DNA from: Stercorarius parasiticus
Lineage: Eukaryota > Chordata > Aves > Charadriiformes > Stercorariidae
Direction of reading: 5' to 3'
DNA: 64,000 nt
Assembly: GCA_013396915.1 (NCBI GenBank)
Contig: VWZL01002568.1
Coordinates: 203,294-267,293 of the forward strand
Shown: positions 44,101 through 58,400 of the stretch, piece after piece
Layout: every line of letters starts with the position of its first letter
Numbering within the stretch: the first letter of the stretch is position 1
Position numbers and translations under genes: made by a program
The notes under the pieces: generated by a model
What the model saw: the letters and a program-made list of their open reading frames with translations, nothing else
Told to the model about the DNA's origin: nothing
Database searches by the model: none

Positions 44101-47100
44101 TTTTTGCCATCAAAGTCAGTTTGTTACATACTACGTTGACCAATTTTTCCTCCCCAAGGAGAATAATGAACCCATGACTCACTGTTTAGAAGTTGTAGGA
44201 AAGAAGGACCTCAAGTCTTTTTCTTTGCAAAATTTTTTTCAAATGTCTGGTTTATGAATGTTGGAGGTTTATTCTACTTTGGCTGGGTTCTACTTGATTC
44301 TTTGTCTTCTAAAGAGAAATTATTGACAGCAGTTCTAACCTGTGCTTCCCTGGGAACAAAGGCCTTGGCAAGTGGCCATTGGAACAGATTTTCTGGGTGA
44401 CACGCGTATTCTCTGCTGCTCTTGCCAAAGCCTGGCGGTTCAGATAGCTTCCTTTTCAAGAGCAGGTGTTCATTTATTCCACATCATTCCGCAACCTTGG
44501 CAGATGAGATAACATTCAGAACTAGTGAAAAAAGAGCTCGTTGATCCGGCTCCATAGAAAAAAAATATCCCAATGCCTAGTGCTTGAAGTAGGAAATCCA
44601 GAAAGAGGAAGAAGGGTGGGAAGTCGTGATGTAGGGAAGGATGGTGAGTTATACCTGAACAGGCTTCCTCATGAACTTCCCTGGATCCTATACTTTCCAA
44701 GGGAAAATACTTTGCCAACACGATTATTTATTAATTTATGTACTGATTGGGTTTGTCTGGAAAGCAATCTTAAGCTAACACTTTGCAGCCATTCTTCTGT
44801 CCTTAGCAACACTGAATAAATAGTTGTCATTTAATTGCAATAGTTTTATTCCTTTTTAAAATAAATTTATTATTTCTTCTTTTATTCTGAATATCTTGAC
44901 TTTATGAACATTGTTCTAATTGCACATAACGTAAACCATCAAAATTTGTCATTACTGCAAAATAGAACTTACCTGCATGAGATCTGATAGCAAAACTGTG
45001 TTTGAGAGCTGAATGTGTACTAAAAAACCCATACCATAGGAAAAATATTCTCAGCCTGTGCAATTCCATGGATATTGTAGCCTTGAGGGAGGTAAATATT
45101 TGATGAGCTTCATACTGTAGTGAACTACTTTCCATTTACTTTGATTGCCACCATCTCTGCTCCCTTGCTTATGAAATGGTAGATGTATTTTGCCTTTAAA
45201 ACATTCCTTCCTCTGTGCCTAGGCCATCTCAAATTAGACCAACTGCAGCAAGCATTTTTGTCCTATGCAGTTCTTTATCCCTTGGCCAGTCTAAATGTTT
45301 AAAACCTATTTATCAGGCTTGCACCAGAAAAATAAACCGTTGTAGCTTATTAAGCCTGCTGAGAGAGAAAATAAGCTTAGTATAAAAGCTGCAGTGTATG
45401 TGTATAAAATCAAACTCAATTCGAGCCACGTCGCTGACCCACCTGCTCTGTGGGCTGAAGACTTTGTGGTGATTCAGAATCTCCTTGTCACAATGGTACA
45501 AGAACTTGCTGGATGTGTCCAGGGGGCCTATTGTAAATTGATGGTACTTCTAAAGGGAGGAAGAAATAAGAAGTTAAAACGTGGCCACAGCTCTTGGAGA
45601 CATCTCTGATCTTGCTTCATGCATTAAAAAAAGTCCTTAGGTGTTGTCATCAGTGTACACTGGAGATAATAGAACCCAACAACGAAGGGGGTTCTTCAGG
45701 TGGGTTCCGGAGCTGGTGTTGGTATGTAATGACACAATTGCTTTGCTGACCATACCTGAACTTACTGCAGTGTGTATCTGTATGATTTAGAATTCCAGGA
45801 GGTTCTCTTGATCTACAAAGCAGTAGAAAAGGATGTTAAATTATTATGTATTTTGGGGTGATTTAATTTGTCTTAGCATGCTGTAGGTTAATGTTGCATA
45901 ATTGAAAAAAATATAATTGTTAAAGCACTTTGATATCCCAGCATAAAGGTGTGCCAGTGGATGATGCAGGGGATGGAATATTGTGGAAAAAATTAATTCA
46001 TATGAAGTACTTAAAATTTGAAAATTATATTTTGAAATAAAAGAGGACTAAAGGATCTCCATTGGGTCTTTAACCTGACTGAATTTAGTGGCCTCGGCAC
46101 TAAAAATGTTCAGGGAAGAACGTGGAATTATGTTTTAAATATTCTAACAAAGTTTTGTACAATGCATATAATAAGTGTATGCATTCCTGAGTATTGGGAA
46201 TATCTTTTCTTATCTTTTTCTGAGTCCTCCTTTCCATGATTTTTCCTGTGTTCTGTCAGCTTGTTAAGATATTTTCCTTCCTGAGTCTAAAGCAAGATAT
46301 ACAAGCTCATGAGATCTTAAGCACTGGGTTTAATTAAAAAAAAAAAAAGTAGCCTAAGAGGTTTCATAAGATTTAACTTACATTGTCATGGTTTTCTCCA
46401 CTACATGTCCCTCTCATGTAAGCGCGGTTGGTTTTCCCTGCATCCCTGGCTGCCTCTTCCTTTCTTCACAGCCCTTTTACTTTTTTTCTTTCGTGTGTTG
46501 GTTCAGGATACATGTAATCCATAGAAAAAACTTGTGTTAGAGATAACTGGCGGATTACTGGGGTACTGCAGAAGCTGGGCACTGCAAATCTAGTTACGAA
46601 GGTCGGAGAGAGGGAAGAAGGGATCCCAGCTGGAAAACATCTGGGCTGGGGAGGAGGTAAAGAGCGGAGTGCCTGTGCTGCCGAGGATCAGTCCCAGAGC
46701 AGTATTACTGTCTTTGTTCTACTGCATGGACAAGTAATTCTGCTTTTGGGGACAACATTTTTTTCATAGCATAAATCACGAAGACACATTTTAATAGAGA
46801 AAATCATGGTGACCTGTCTAGCCTTTGTTTCTCTTTTAGGATCTTTTTTTTAAGGTAGTTTATCTGCAAGTGTGCTCCTACAGTTGTATAAAGTACTCGA
46901 GTTTCAGAATGAAAGTGAGTATTACTGGAGACTTAAAAACTAATCTAGATTATGCAGCTCCTAGAGACTTTCAGTACTGTACATCTCATTCTTACCTACG
47001 GTTGTCACACAGATGCCTACGGCTAAAACACAGCACAGTGAAAGGCGAGAGTATGGATCTGGAAATGCAAACTGCAGAATAAAAATAGGTTCTAACATTT

Positions 47101-47883
47101 TAACTGATTTTGACAAGCGGTGAGTTCATATTTTGTGACCAATGTCGCTGCAAGTTTGTTTTTCATTTACTGAGACAATGATGTTGTGTGGTTTTTGCTA
47201 GAAGATTCTTAAAACTTTTTTTTCTACACAAGAGAGCTCGCAGCACGTTAGCTTTTCATAGTTGCTTTGCTTAATATTTGGAACCTCTTAAAGATAGAAT
47301 TTGTTTTTAATCGTTATTTTAAATAGTAATAATGATGATTCTGCAATTTCAACACTGCTCCACTCAAAACTGTGAGTTAGGACAAGTTAGCTTTGTGTTT
47401 GTTCCAGTTGGTGTCATTGTTTTACTGATCTTATTTTAACATAACTTCTGCATTCGTATTTGTCTTGTGTTCGCAAGACGAGTGCACTGCTGACTGCAGA
47501 AATAGCCGGCTTCTCAGGAGGGCTGAAATGTGTTGTCGATGACCTTTAAAATATCCAGTCTCGCCTGGATAACAGTCAACTGAAGATTTTCTTTATCCCT
47601 CAAAAAAGACATTCCTAGAGGTCTCCAGAACACAAACCAGAAATAATATCTACAAGCTTTTTCTTATTCCTGTTTCCAGGAGAATAAAACATATGTGTAT
47701 GTTGCTAATGATGAATTATAATCCTTGTCTTTGCAGGAAAGTATGTGAGTAAAATTTTGCCTTGCAAAAAGTTAACTGGAATATATTCAGTGGTTTTGAG
47801 GTTCCTCTGGCACTGGACACCAGTGTGATGGCCATGAGAAGCCTTTCAGGCTGGGAATCCGTTTGTGTGACAGCATACGGCAT

Positions 47884-48025
47884 TGGAGACGGAGACATTC
47901 CAGGCCAGGCTTGATGAGGCTCCGGCAATGTGATCTAGTTGAAGATGTCCCTGCTTCCTGCAGGGGGATTGGACTAGATGGCCTTTAGAGGTCCCTTCCA
48001 ACCCAACACGTTCTATGATTCTATA
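47884..48025 (+). mobile_element. CR1 LINE 3' fragment (GATGGCCTTTAGAGG type)
   Basis: Forward CR1 end: GGAGACATTCCAGGCCAGGC, a TGATCTAGTTGAAGATGTCC segment, GACTAGATGGCCTTTAGAGG, CTTCCAACCC and two octamers (TTCTATGATTCTATA). It is a separate 3'-end type from the other copies. Heavily 5'-truncated, no coding capacity. Confidence 0.92.
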
Positions 48026-51000
48026 CCTTGAACCTGCACCACAAACAAAACATTGTACCAGGCTCCCAGGCAACGTACTGGCTGTTTACTCCAAAAAAAA
48101 AATTGTATATGGAGCGGAACGCGAACAAACATTTTGGTGACACTTAACTTTCCCAACTGTAGGTGTGTGGGAGCGGCTAGAAAATGAGCTAACATGTTTT
48201 TTAGTGTCATTTTGAAGCCCTTTGAGCCAGCGCCGTTCTTCAGAAGCCGGCGGTAGGAGTCCTTGAAGCTGTACTAAGGTTTAAAGTAAAGAAATAAATT
48301 TTAAAAACACAGCAAAAATCCCACAAAAAACCTTCCATCAGTGGAGCTGCAAATTGGTGCATGCTGAAATACCATCTGCTCTCCAAGGGAATGGATTTTT
48401 ACTAGAATGCAGTACCGTTGGCTGAAGATGCACCCTGCCGTGTGTTCTCCTTTGTTGCGCTTGCCCTACCGCATTAGATACTTTCTGAAGCCTTGAACTT
48501 GTTTATTAAATGTTAGTGGAGTGGATCTGAAAAGTATTCTTGCTGTCTGAAGGTATGCCTAAGTTTTAGAAGGATTCCTAGGTTCCTTATCGTCATCATC
48601 TAAACTATTATATTGACCTTTTCATGTCTTTTTAGAGTGATTTTCCTCAGAAGATGCAATTTGAGAAAACAGAAGAAAGTCTTTTAAGGTCATTGAGATG
48701 AGCTCACATAAACATTTTTGTGCTTTGTGGAAGTGAGCAGTTTTCTGCCATTAGAGGAGACGCGCTTGCAGATTCACTGGTTTGGGTTTTTTACCCAGTT
48801 TACTGGAACTTGTTGGCAAAATGTATTGCCAACTTCCGTGCCTTTGTGCTTTTCTGACCTGCAGAAAAGCTTATTTGCTTTGAGGGTCTGATGGACATCA
48901 TGCTGGTTTGGCCCTGCTGTGCTAGCTCTCTCTTGTCAGCATTTCAAGCATAAGAAATATATATTTTTTGGTGAACGTAAGCAGAGTAACCTGTCCGTTA
49001 ATTTAGAACTTAACGTTTAGAAAAAAGTGGATGTTTCTATACTGACAGCACGTACAAGTTTCTGTATGTTATGTTTGGCAATTTATGGAGACTGGAAATT
49101 TTTTTTCTTTGCTTACCTCTCCAAGAAGAACTTCCCTTTAACGGGCACTTCATTCTCATGAAGCTACACAATTACTCATATCACGCAAATTGCTTTTTAC
49201 TAGATATGAGCCATTTTTCCATGCCTCAGAGTCCAAACGTAGGCCAGCTTCCAAAAAAAGCCAGTTGTGAGTCTGCTGATTCTAATAACGGGTGTCTGGA
49301 GGCCACTTGGTGTGAGTGTAGGTGACATTGGGCCGCTTTCCATCGGTATCTCTTTGAACAGCAGGATCGGAATTCTTTGGTTTCAGGAACGGGGTTCTTT
49401 CTCCTTTTGCACAGATCCTCCCTCCTCTGAGTCTCTTTTTACAAACACGTATCAACAAAGTTATTTTTATATTCTGAATTCACAGCCTTTAAATGTTTAA
49501 AAAATTGGTCTGTTGTGTTGCAGTAGAAACATTTGTAATCTCAAAAATTACTAGCAGGTGATGCCCTAAAACAGGAAAAATAGAGTCTAAGGGTCCATTT
49601 TGCCTGCATCACCTTGGATCTTGTGTCACCTGGTTTCTTGGTTTACTTAAGGACTCCTACAGTTTCTGCTTTGGGTACTGAAATCCTCTTCAAAGGTCTA
49701 TGGAAATAGTGTGAGATTTTGGCTTCACTCAGACTCTTCAATAGTCTGTAAAGCCGAGTCCACTGGTAGGGGCACGAATTTTCAGATTTCCAAGTCTGAT
49801 GAATAAGTTTTGGTAGAGTTTCCCACGCAGAAAAGCAAGGGAAAATAATAATTTATTTATTTTTTTCAATTATATATCTTTGGCTATGTAAACATTCTCT
49901 TGGTGTGTAATGTTGAAATAAGAATAGGCAAAGGCATATGAGAAATTCTGTAACTTTAAAAGAAAGATGTTGCCTCCAGCTTCTGTGTGTGTCTGTGCGC
50001 TGAGCATGGAAGGTAGTCAGTAGTGTCTGCTTGGAGTCTTTTGAGTGTTATATTTAAGATAGTCTTGTAGCGTTGCTGGTATTCTAAATATTTACACTTC
50101 AATACAGTCAGTAAATGCCCAGCTGCCTCCCTGACCACGCGTCCTGCGCCCACATGGAGATTTGCCCACCAGGATTTGTCTAGTTATCCAAAAAGCGACT
50201 CTACTCGCAGAGTTCAGCGAGTGTTGGGAGCTGCACAGGGGAACCATTTACTGCAAATTGATTTTTATTTTTTTCCCATCATCGCTTTGGATGAATTCTG
50301 CTAGGCCGGGAAGCAGATGAAATCCCTGGAGGCAGCTGCATTCTTCTTCCCTGTGCTAGAGGCTGTAACCCAGCCTGATTACAATTAATCCGTGATTGAA
50401 AAGCAATTGGCAAAACCCTTTCTGAGACTGCATGTAATGTACTGATACGCTCCCTGCATTAAAATGGAATTGAATATCAGATTCTATTTCTTGTGAGAAC
50501 GCAGTGGAGTGACTAACAGTGATCTGAGCATAATTTTGAAGATTCCCCCTGATATTTATCTGCAGCCTGTGGAATTAGAGTCAATTAGAGTTGTTACAAT
50601 AGCAGTTAGAGCGTTTTTCACGGTGCTCCCTGCTGAGGTTTGCCTGCAGCGTACGTGGCGCTGAAATCTTCACGTAGGGAAGAGATCAATGGCTTTGGAG
50701 AGAGCGTTCATGCCTTCTTCTGCACTCAGGCACTGTTAGATTTGGCTGCGTGTACTGAAGTTGTCCGTAGTAAAATAGGGAAACGGCATTATAAATCCAT
50801 ACCAACAGTGCTATCAGCAAAGTCTGGATAATTCAAATATTTTTATTGTAACATTTTATGCATGAGTTGGTTGCAGTTCACGCAGGTATCATATGTCTTA
50901 GCAAACAGAGAAATTTGTAACTTTCCCTGTTGGATAATATCCTGTTTATAAAATGGAAATTCTCAAACCAACCTTGTTTCACAGAATTAAATAGAAAACT

Positions 51001-51302
51001 TGCGTCCTGGTTTGTGTTGTCTTCTATGACATCTGGTTGCAAGCTCTCATCAAAATGTGAATGCCATTAACTTGCATTTTTCTCTTACACATAGTTAAGC
51101 AGTTAATCTTCAACTTGTTGCTATGCTTTTGCTAATCAGAATAGGTTGAGTTGAGCTAAAATTCAATATTTTAGTCTATTTCATTTCGCAGGCATTGAGG
51201 ATTTGGTCTGCAAAACAGCTCTCTTCAGATCCTTGAGTTACCGAAACAGCCCTATAGGATGTTTAGGGCTCTCAGTTGTTTCTTCTGTGTTGCACATTCA
51301 GA
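48026..51302. other. Noncoding region, about 3.3 kb
   Basis: No supported gene. Includes a non-repetitive block at about 50150-50660 listed as a weak regulatory candidate. Frames at 49071-49325 and 49267-49500 (+) lack recognisable features. Confidence 0.5.
50150..50660. promoter_or_regulatory. Possible conserved noncoding element
   Basis: This block has balanced composition and no repeats, and carries clustered homeodomain-type motifs. TACAATTAATCC (a TAATCC core as bound by OTX/PITX-type factors next to ATTA) lies near 50380, followed by TGATTGAAAAGCAATTGG. The look is that of vertebrate conserved noncoding DNA, but conservation cannot be shown from one sequence. Confidence 0.18.
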
Positions 51303-51528
51303 AAACCATAGGTCTAGGTTGGAAGGGACCTTTCAGATCATCGAGTCCAACCATCAACCCAACTCTGACAAAACCCCCACTACCCCATGTCCCTCAGCAC
51401 CACGTCTGTCCGGCTTTTGAATCTCTCCAGTGATGGTGACTCCACCACTGCCCTGGGCAGCCTCTTCCAATGCTTTGTAACCCTTTTGGTGAAGAAATTT
51501 TTCCTAATATCCAATCTAAACCTCCCCA
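51303..51528 (-). mobile_element. CR1 LINE 3' fragment (ggttgatggttggact type)
   Basis: Minus-strand CR1, same 3'-end type as 2712, 12159 and 18113. In element sense it runs from GGTTTAGATTGGATATTAGG and AAATTTCTTCACCAAAAGG through the block coding the ORF2 tail (CTGCCCAGGGCAGTGGTGGA) to GGACTCGATGATCTGAAAGG and CTTCCAACC. The 3' octamers are eroded and the extra tail seen in 12159 and 18113 is absent. Confidence 0.93.
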
Positions 51529-54500
51529 AAGTATAGATAAGAGATAATCCATGTACAGAAGAAGCTTGTCTGGGAACCAGCTAGTATGTAATTACAAATG
51601 AAAAGGTCGGTGCTCTTCAAGTACGCCCAGGCAGAACAGGTAATGCAAGAGGCAAAGTCGCAAGGTTATCTTAATTTGATACTTTGTTTAGAAGTCATTA
51701 GAGAAAACCAGCAATTGTTAATTACCTGATAAACCAAAGTCTGTCCCTGTCTTGTTTTCTCAATGTCTTAAAATACAAGGAACATGAGTCGGGCACTCTG
51801 CATACAACTTATCTATCCTGAAACAGCTGAAGTTTTGAAATCTCAATCTCTTTTATAAATTGCTAGTTCAGAGAAATCACTTGTCTTTATCCAAAGCTTT
51901 CTCTATGTGTATTTTATTTTAATTTTGGCTTTATTTATATCTCCTTTAATATAAAAATAATTTTAAAAGAAAAATAGCTTGAATTCAGACATCCATTTGA
52001 AAATACTAAACCATTTTTAAAAAAATAACAAACAAAAAAATAAAAAAAAAACCTGTGAAAATCGTAATTTCCCTTCCAACAGATTGGTTTTACTGAACAA
52101 CATTTTCTGGCATGGTTGGGGTGGGGGGGTGAAAGCATTGCTCAAAACACCTCTTCAGGTAGTCAAAATTCCTTCTTGCCAGACTGTACAGCTCTGTGCA
52201 GCTCCTCCACTACCTCAAAAAGATGTCTAGTCGCACGCAAAATACAAGGATTCTCTACTTCCAGTTTGCGTGGATGATGTTAGGCCACAAGAGTTCTCCA
52301 GTTGCTTTTTTAAAAAAGCAGAGTTTAGCCTAAGTTAATATAAATCCTTATCCATAAGTATGGTATGGATATGGTATAGATACACACCTTTTATGTTAAC
52401 AATTATTTTTTTTCTTCAAATTTCTTTGTTTTGATTTTTTTTATTTTTTTTGTCTCAAAGCTTTCTGTCTGTTGACCTTTTTGCTTTTGTATTTCTTGTT
52501 ATTTCCCAGGAGGAAAATATGTCACTCTTAGAGCAGTGTTACAATAAAGAGACCGTGCAGGAGCTCACTAAGACTTCCTGAGACCATGACCTTTTTTAAA
52601 CACTAAAAGGCTTACTTCTGGAGATAACTGCGCTAACCTAATTAATTTAGTGCACAAAGGCTGCTATGGATTAATTTTGACAGCTTCAAGTTTTAAAAAA
52701 AACACAGCGGTTCACAACTATGTGACTTCAATTTCAGTGTAAAAATGTACGTGTTTTCCTCTCCTCTAATGAAAAAAAAAAAAGAAGAAACAAAAACAAA
52801 AAAGTTTTTTAATAAATTTATACATAAAGGTAAACTGCCTTATCAAGTAGGAGTTAATGCTATTCAGTTCATGTTTACTGAATTAGTAAGGAGACTTATA
52901 AATTGAAGGTAATAAAATGAAAATAAATTTAATATTCACCAAGTAGTATTTGACCGTAGTCACCATGGGACTTATAAGACCAATGTTAAGTAAAAATCAC
53001 TGCTGTAAAAAAGACAAATGTCTGTTATTTATATGGTAATAACAACTACGTGCTCTTAAAGTAGTCGCTGTTCACTGCCTGTAGTGACCTTGCTTTATAT
53101 CACCAGTATGTTTGATAATATATTACATTAGAAAGCTTTTAGACTCGAATCTCTTGAGAGTATGAGCAAAAGCATCTGTATCTCAAAGGCAGACTAGCCC
53201 TCTACCTGGAAATTTTCTTTTGTTAACCGTAATAAAATAAGTACAAATCTTTTAAATGAGGAAAATCCAATATAAATCTTACATATTATAAATGGAATTT
53301 AAAAGACACTTGTCACTGCCAAACTCCTAATACTTTTGTGAATTTTTATTTTGAACTTGTTTTATTGTATCTATGGTTTCTTTCTAAATCTGATACATCG
53401 GCTTCTTGATTTTTTGCTTTGTTTTGTTTGATCTCTTTCTCTGGAACTGCTGCAGTAAAATAATGTACAAGGGGTTGGGTATTTCTGGCTGTGAAATGTG
53501 AGGTTAGAGAGCACCCCATAACTGTGAAGAACTACAGAGCTCTCCTGCTGTAGAGCAAACCAGCAGAGCGGGAGAGACACGATAAATGCGAGCTGGTCAT
53601 CAGGGATCATGGCTCCTGGGCAATGCTTTCTTATCGCAGGATTGGCCTGAACTCTTTCTAGTTCATGTATAATGTTTCCTTTCCTTGGTATTTGGGAAAA
53701 AGAATAATAAATTTAACTAAAGCCAACATAAAGCGAACCCAACTACTACAGCCATTTCCCACTTAAAAAGTTAGAGAAGGGCACCGGAAGATTCAACTGG
53801 TGGAGGATGAAAGTAGATCTACTCAGGCTATCAGTACACTCCTAAATTTCATGCAGTCTTCTAATTTCATGTTTCGAGCAAATAACCTGTAGCTGTGTTT
53901 CATTCCGAATAATTTGAAATCCGTAAATTAATACTTGATTTCTTTCTAAAAAGCTGTTCAACTGTAAGTTACAGTCTTAATGCAATTTTAGGCAAGGAGT
54001 AGGTTGTATAGGAGGTAGATAGGCTTCTTGTAGTTGGTCTTGCTCGACTTCATAATCCATGATTAAAAAAATATATTTGTAATGTGACTATTAGGATAAA
54101 AAAGTTAAATGGCAGCTTTACTTTTGTTTTTTAGCATGTTTCCAACTTTTTATTACCTTTGCTCTTTCACAGATTTTTTTTTTTCTGACTTAAAAGTAGT
54201 CCCCTAACCTTAGATTTCTGGGAGGAAGAAAAAGCCTGTGGTGCATAATAATCATATTTCATGTTCTGTGCTCCTGAAGAACTCTTTGCAGTGTTACCTC
54301 TTACCTTCTCACCCTTCAATTTATCTTAGCTGGGAAAATAAGCCTTGCTTCTAGCTTAAAAGGTTCAAGAAAGCACAGGATTAGTAGAAGATTCTAATTC
54401 CGTGCAGCAATCATCCTTCCAAAAAATTAATTTATTTTTTTTCCTTGAAGAATAACTTAGTGCAAAAGAAACTACAAAAGGGGAAAGGGGAAGAAAATGT

Positions 54501-55410
54501 AAATAGAAAAGACATTAAAATTTATAAGTGGCTTTCAGCATCCTATCTAGATTGGGTTTTGATGAAACTATAAACTTCAATGAAAATAATTGTGCCTAAG
54601 CACCTTGCAGATGAACCTTTGTGAAACTAAAAAGAAAACAGTCTTTCACGGCAAAGCAGCAGTTGAGTAAGAGTAATATGAAACGTGATTTCAGAGTCTG
54701 TGTTCTTGAAATGGAATTTTCTTGTCTGCCTCTCATATATTAGTTGTAAATGTCTTTTAGTATTTTAATATACAAGAATAAATGATTTTTCCCCTTTCTG
54801 TAGAGAGTGAAAATGAAATGCTTAATGCAGATTGATCTTTCACTGGATTCTAACCTGTTTGTTTGAGAGTCGTTCTCCTTGATGCAGTTATTCATTCCTT
54901 TACTCTAAAGATTGTCCCTTCACCGAATACTTGCTGAGATTTCCGTTCCTGCTGGAGTCAGTAATAAATGCTGTTTAACTCTGGTGGGAGATGGCTTAGG
55001 TTTTGAATAGATGGTCGTCTTGAAGCCGATAGAACATGGCTACTACAGATGTTTCTGTTCAAAAGAAATACATAACTTGAGAACTTGGTAGAATGAAAGT
55101 TAATGACTCGGTTCCAGTAAAAAAAAAAAAAAAATCAGTTTGGTGCCATTGAGATTATTAGTTTTAGACTTGAGAGAGTATGTAACGTACTGGTCCACAG
55201 AGACTTTGCTTATGACCTGTATCTTTAAATTTATTATCAATGAAAAAAGTGAACGTGTAAATTTTCACTGAGTGGTACCTTTAAATTGTTTATCCTAAAT
55301 TCATTAACAAACACGTCTATTTCTGTTTTATTTATGTCTGCAAAACTGCTTATTGATAGATTCATATGTTGGTGTTTTTAAATGGGATTAAGGGGCTAAT
55401 TACTGTATCA
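51529..55410. other. Noncoding region, about 3.9 kb
   Basis: No supported gene. AT-rich, with A-rich tracts near 52018-52050 and 52771-52806, a TATGG-like short repeat near 52360-52380 and A15 near 55120. Open frames are short and unrecognised. Confidence 0.55.
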
Positions 55411-55496
55411 TCATAGAATGAATCATAGGATGGTTTGGGTTGGAAGGGACCGTAAAGATCATCTAGTTCCAACCCCCTGCCCTGGGCAGGGACACC
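55411..55496 (-). mobile_element. Very short CR1 LINE 3' end (about 86 bp)
   Basis: Minus-strand CR1 consisting only of the last part of the 3' UTR: GGTGTCCCTGCCCAGGGCAG, GGAACTAGATGATCTTTACGG, CTTCCAACCC and two eroded octamers. It ends sharply at GACACC (55496). The good match to the consensus suggests a fairly recent but extremely truncated insertion. Confidence 0.93.
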
Positions 55497-58400
55497 AGTA
55501 TAGAGAAGTCTAAATAAGACATTTTAAAGTGTTACACATAGTTACATATATATTTTGGAAAACATACAAGATGGCATTCATTAGTTTCACGGAACAGTCT
55601 TCCTCAGACCTAGTCTTGACTGGATTATTCAGATCATCGTGAAGGATAACCACTGTCTGCCCCATCATCATCTATTTCTTCATCTATTTTTCTTTCTGAG
55701 GTGTTGAAGTGACAGTCAAATATAAAGTTACGTAATGCTTCTGTTAAAAGATTGGATGGATTCCAGACGGAAATATCCAGAATATTCGAAATTTCAGACT
55801 GAAGCTTTCTATGATTCTTTTTTCTGCTACTTTGGCTGAAGTTATTCTCCCCTTTTGGGTAACAAATGCATACGACAACCTGTGCGTGTGTGTTTCACTG
55901 GGGAGTCTCTCAGAGCCTTGGAGACAGTGGTGGAATTGGATAGAAGAAGGATGGGGAGAGAAGAGGGAGCCTGGGCCATGTTCCCACGGCGCATCCCCCA
56001 GAGCGATGAGCTTTCTCTCGCCCAGCTTTGAAGAGAAGGAGCAAGATTATCTGCTTTGATTGTTTCTCAGGCAAATAGGTGTTCAAGGGAATAAGAGTGG
56101 CCAGGATGAAGCCAGCCTGAGGGTAAAGGGAGCAGATGATGTCGAAGGGAGGCTTTGGAGATAAAAGTGATGCAAAACAGGAGGACGTGGGATCAGAAGT
56201 TGTGTGTGGTGTGGAATAAAGAGCAGGGACTATGTAACGCAAAGTAAAAGAAAGTTTAAATGGCTACTATATCCAAGAACCTGTGATTTTTGAGTTCTAG
56301 AATTCCACTGCTATGAGTTAAGAGTTGTACAACCTCCCCACTCGATCCACTTCGGTAGTGGAAAGATTTGTAAGGCAAAAGAGATCATTCAGGCAGCTGA
56401 ATATTTGGTATTTTATTCATATGCTTCTTGCCAGCATGTCCTGCACAGCTGCTGGAAAATTTCCTGAGACTGAAGTATTCACGACTTACCTGGAATGGTA
56501 TTTTTTGCTATTTCTGAGTGTGGAGTACACACAACTGGAAATGGGAACAGTAAAATGTCTTCTGATTATATGAAGAGCTATATAAACATAAGTATTCTGA
56601 GAAATCATATTAGTGTTATTCTGAGTACCAAACTGAAAAGTCACTTTACAAATAACCTGCTTGTCCCTCCGTTCCACCGCCTGAAAAAAAGAAGGATGCT
56701 ACCTTCTCTAAAATCAGGAGGTTTAAAACCGTAAATGCCTTTTAAATATGTAAGAGGTTTGTAGAACATTCCAATGAAGCAGATGAGCGCGCAGAAGATT
56801 CGTGGCGGAATGTTCTCTGACTTTGCAAGATTTTGGATAATGCACTGAAAGAAGAAAAAAAAGTTGTGGCTCCAAGCCCAGTGTCACTCAGTCTGTTGGT
56901 GAATGAGGAAAAATTACTGCAGAATTCCATTTCAGTACGTGCCTCATAGTAGTTTTCCATTTGGGAGAAATAGCTCGGTTCAAGGCTGAGGAGAAGGACT
57001 GAGGGGTTGATGCGATGAATCCTGGGTGAGAGGGATGGAAAGGATATTTCTTTTCTGGTTTCATGATCCACGGCATTGCCATTTGCTTTATAATGACAGT
57101 ACTAAATGTTGCCTAGAATTAGTGTTCTTACAAACTCTTATTGTTTCCAGCAGATGAAAAACATAATTGCAAATATCTATAATAGTTTCAATAATCGCCT
57201 ATGCATTATTGATACATATAGCGTGTCTATAAACTATTTAGTAATAATAATGATTTTTTAATTAATTTAATGTACAAATCATAGATACATGACATACAAA
57301 TTTGTATACAAAGATGTACACCATTTGAATTAATTGGCCAAATTCGTCTTTATTTGTATGACATCTGTGCAGTTAGTTTGTTTCGTTCCTGTCCCTTTGG
57401 CTTTAGCGTGATTTTGAAGCTGACAAGTGTTGTCTGGGTTAAATCAAGCAGCCGGTTTTTTTAAGGTTACAAAGATTGACTGTGTTATGCCTGGCTGATT
57501 AGTGTTTCAGGCAGCGACTGCTCCGTGTCAGTAGCTTTAATACTTATTAACTGCTAGATTAAGATTTGTCTCGTTAAACGGCAATAAACCTAATGTACTG
57601 AGGAGTCTGTAACAGCTCATCACAACGCAGTTTTCTGTACATTGTCATAGTCATCAACGTCCCACAAGTAGGAGTGTTCATTTGTGTTCCTACTTTCTCT
57701 TAAAGGTGTGAACGTGTAGGTTTTTATGTATATACATAAAATATTTTAATTAATTAGCTGGAAAAGTGGCATTAGTTTCCATTGCAAGCTATAACAGTAC
57801 CTGTAAAAAAGAGAGAATCTTCTCAAGCACGTGCAGGTCCCCCTTCCAAGGTTTTCACTTAATAATCTGTTCTGCTCTCACCAGAAGCTTTACCCTCTTG
57901 CACATGGATAAACAAAACCAGCACGGATGCTTATAAATATTGCATATGTAAAGTTTTTATAGGAATGTGAAACCATGAAGGCGCGATGTGTACTGATGTG
58001 TAAAATGGGGTAAAAACACTCCGAGCCAGACTGCGTCCACTTTTAGAATTGATCCTTATCTAGGCCAGTCAGGTAGGGTCTGATTCTAACCAGGTTTTGC
58101 AGCTACTTCTACAACGCAACTGTCCAACAATTCAAGCTTAAGGATGGTGGCAAAGATGTGGGGCCTGTCAGGGACAAAAGGGCAAGGAGATGGGAAATGT
58201 TTTCCAAGGGGCTTGACACACCAAGTAGGAAAAAACTTTAAAAAAAGAAAGATAGTGGCCTAAAAACATCCCTAAACTACTACTGCTTGCTCTCAGTTGT
58301 ACTAGTGGAAGTTAAATCTTTTCATAGATGTTTACCCAAGAAAACAATGAATTCAGGCGTAGGGTGAGGCTGTACAATTTGGCAATAATTGTGGTGTGAT

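Larger units (their letters stand above)
34359..47883. other. Noncoding region, about 13.5 kb without CR1
   Basis: The longest CR1-free stretch of the window. No named gene. It contains a possible minus-strand LTR/promoter (35270-35907) and exon-like segment (34752-34858), a TTTA microsatellite (39168-39189), a T21 run (40536-40556), a stable inverted repeat (41103-41147) and a T-rich tract at about 43515-43529. Many short frames (for example 38630-39043 -, 42531-42851 +) have no family features. Confidence 0.5.
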
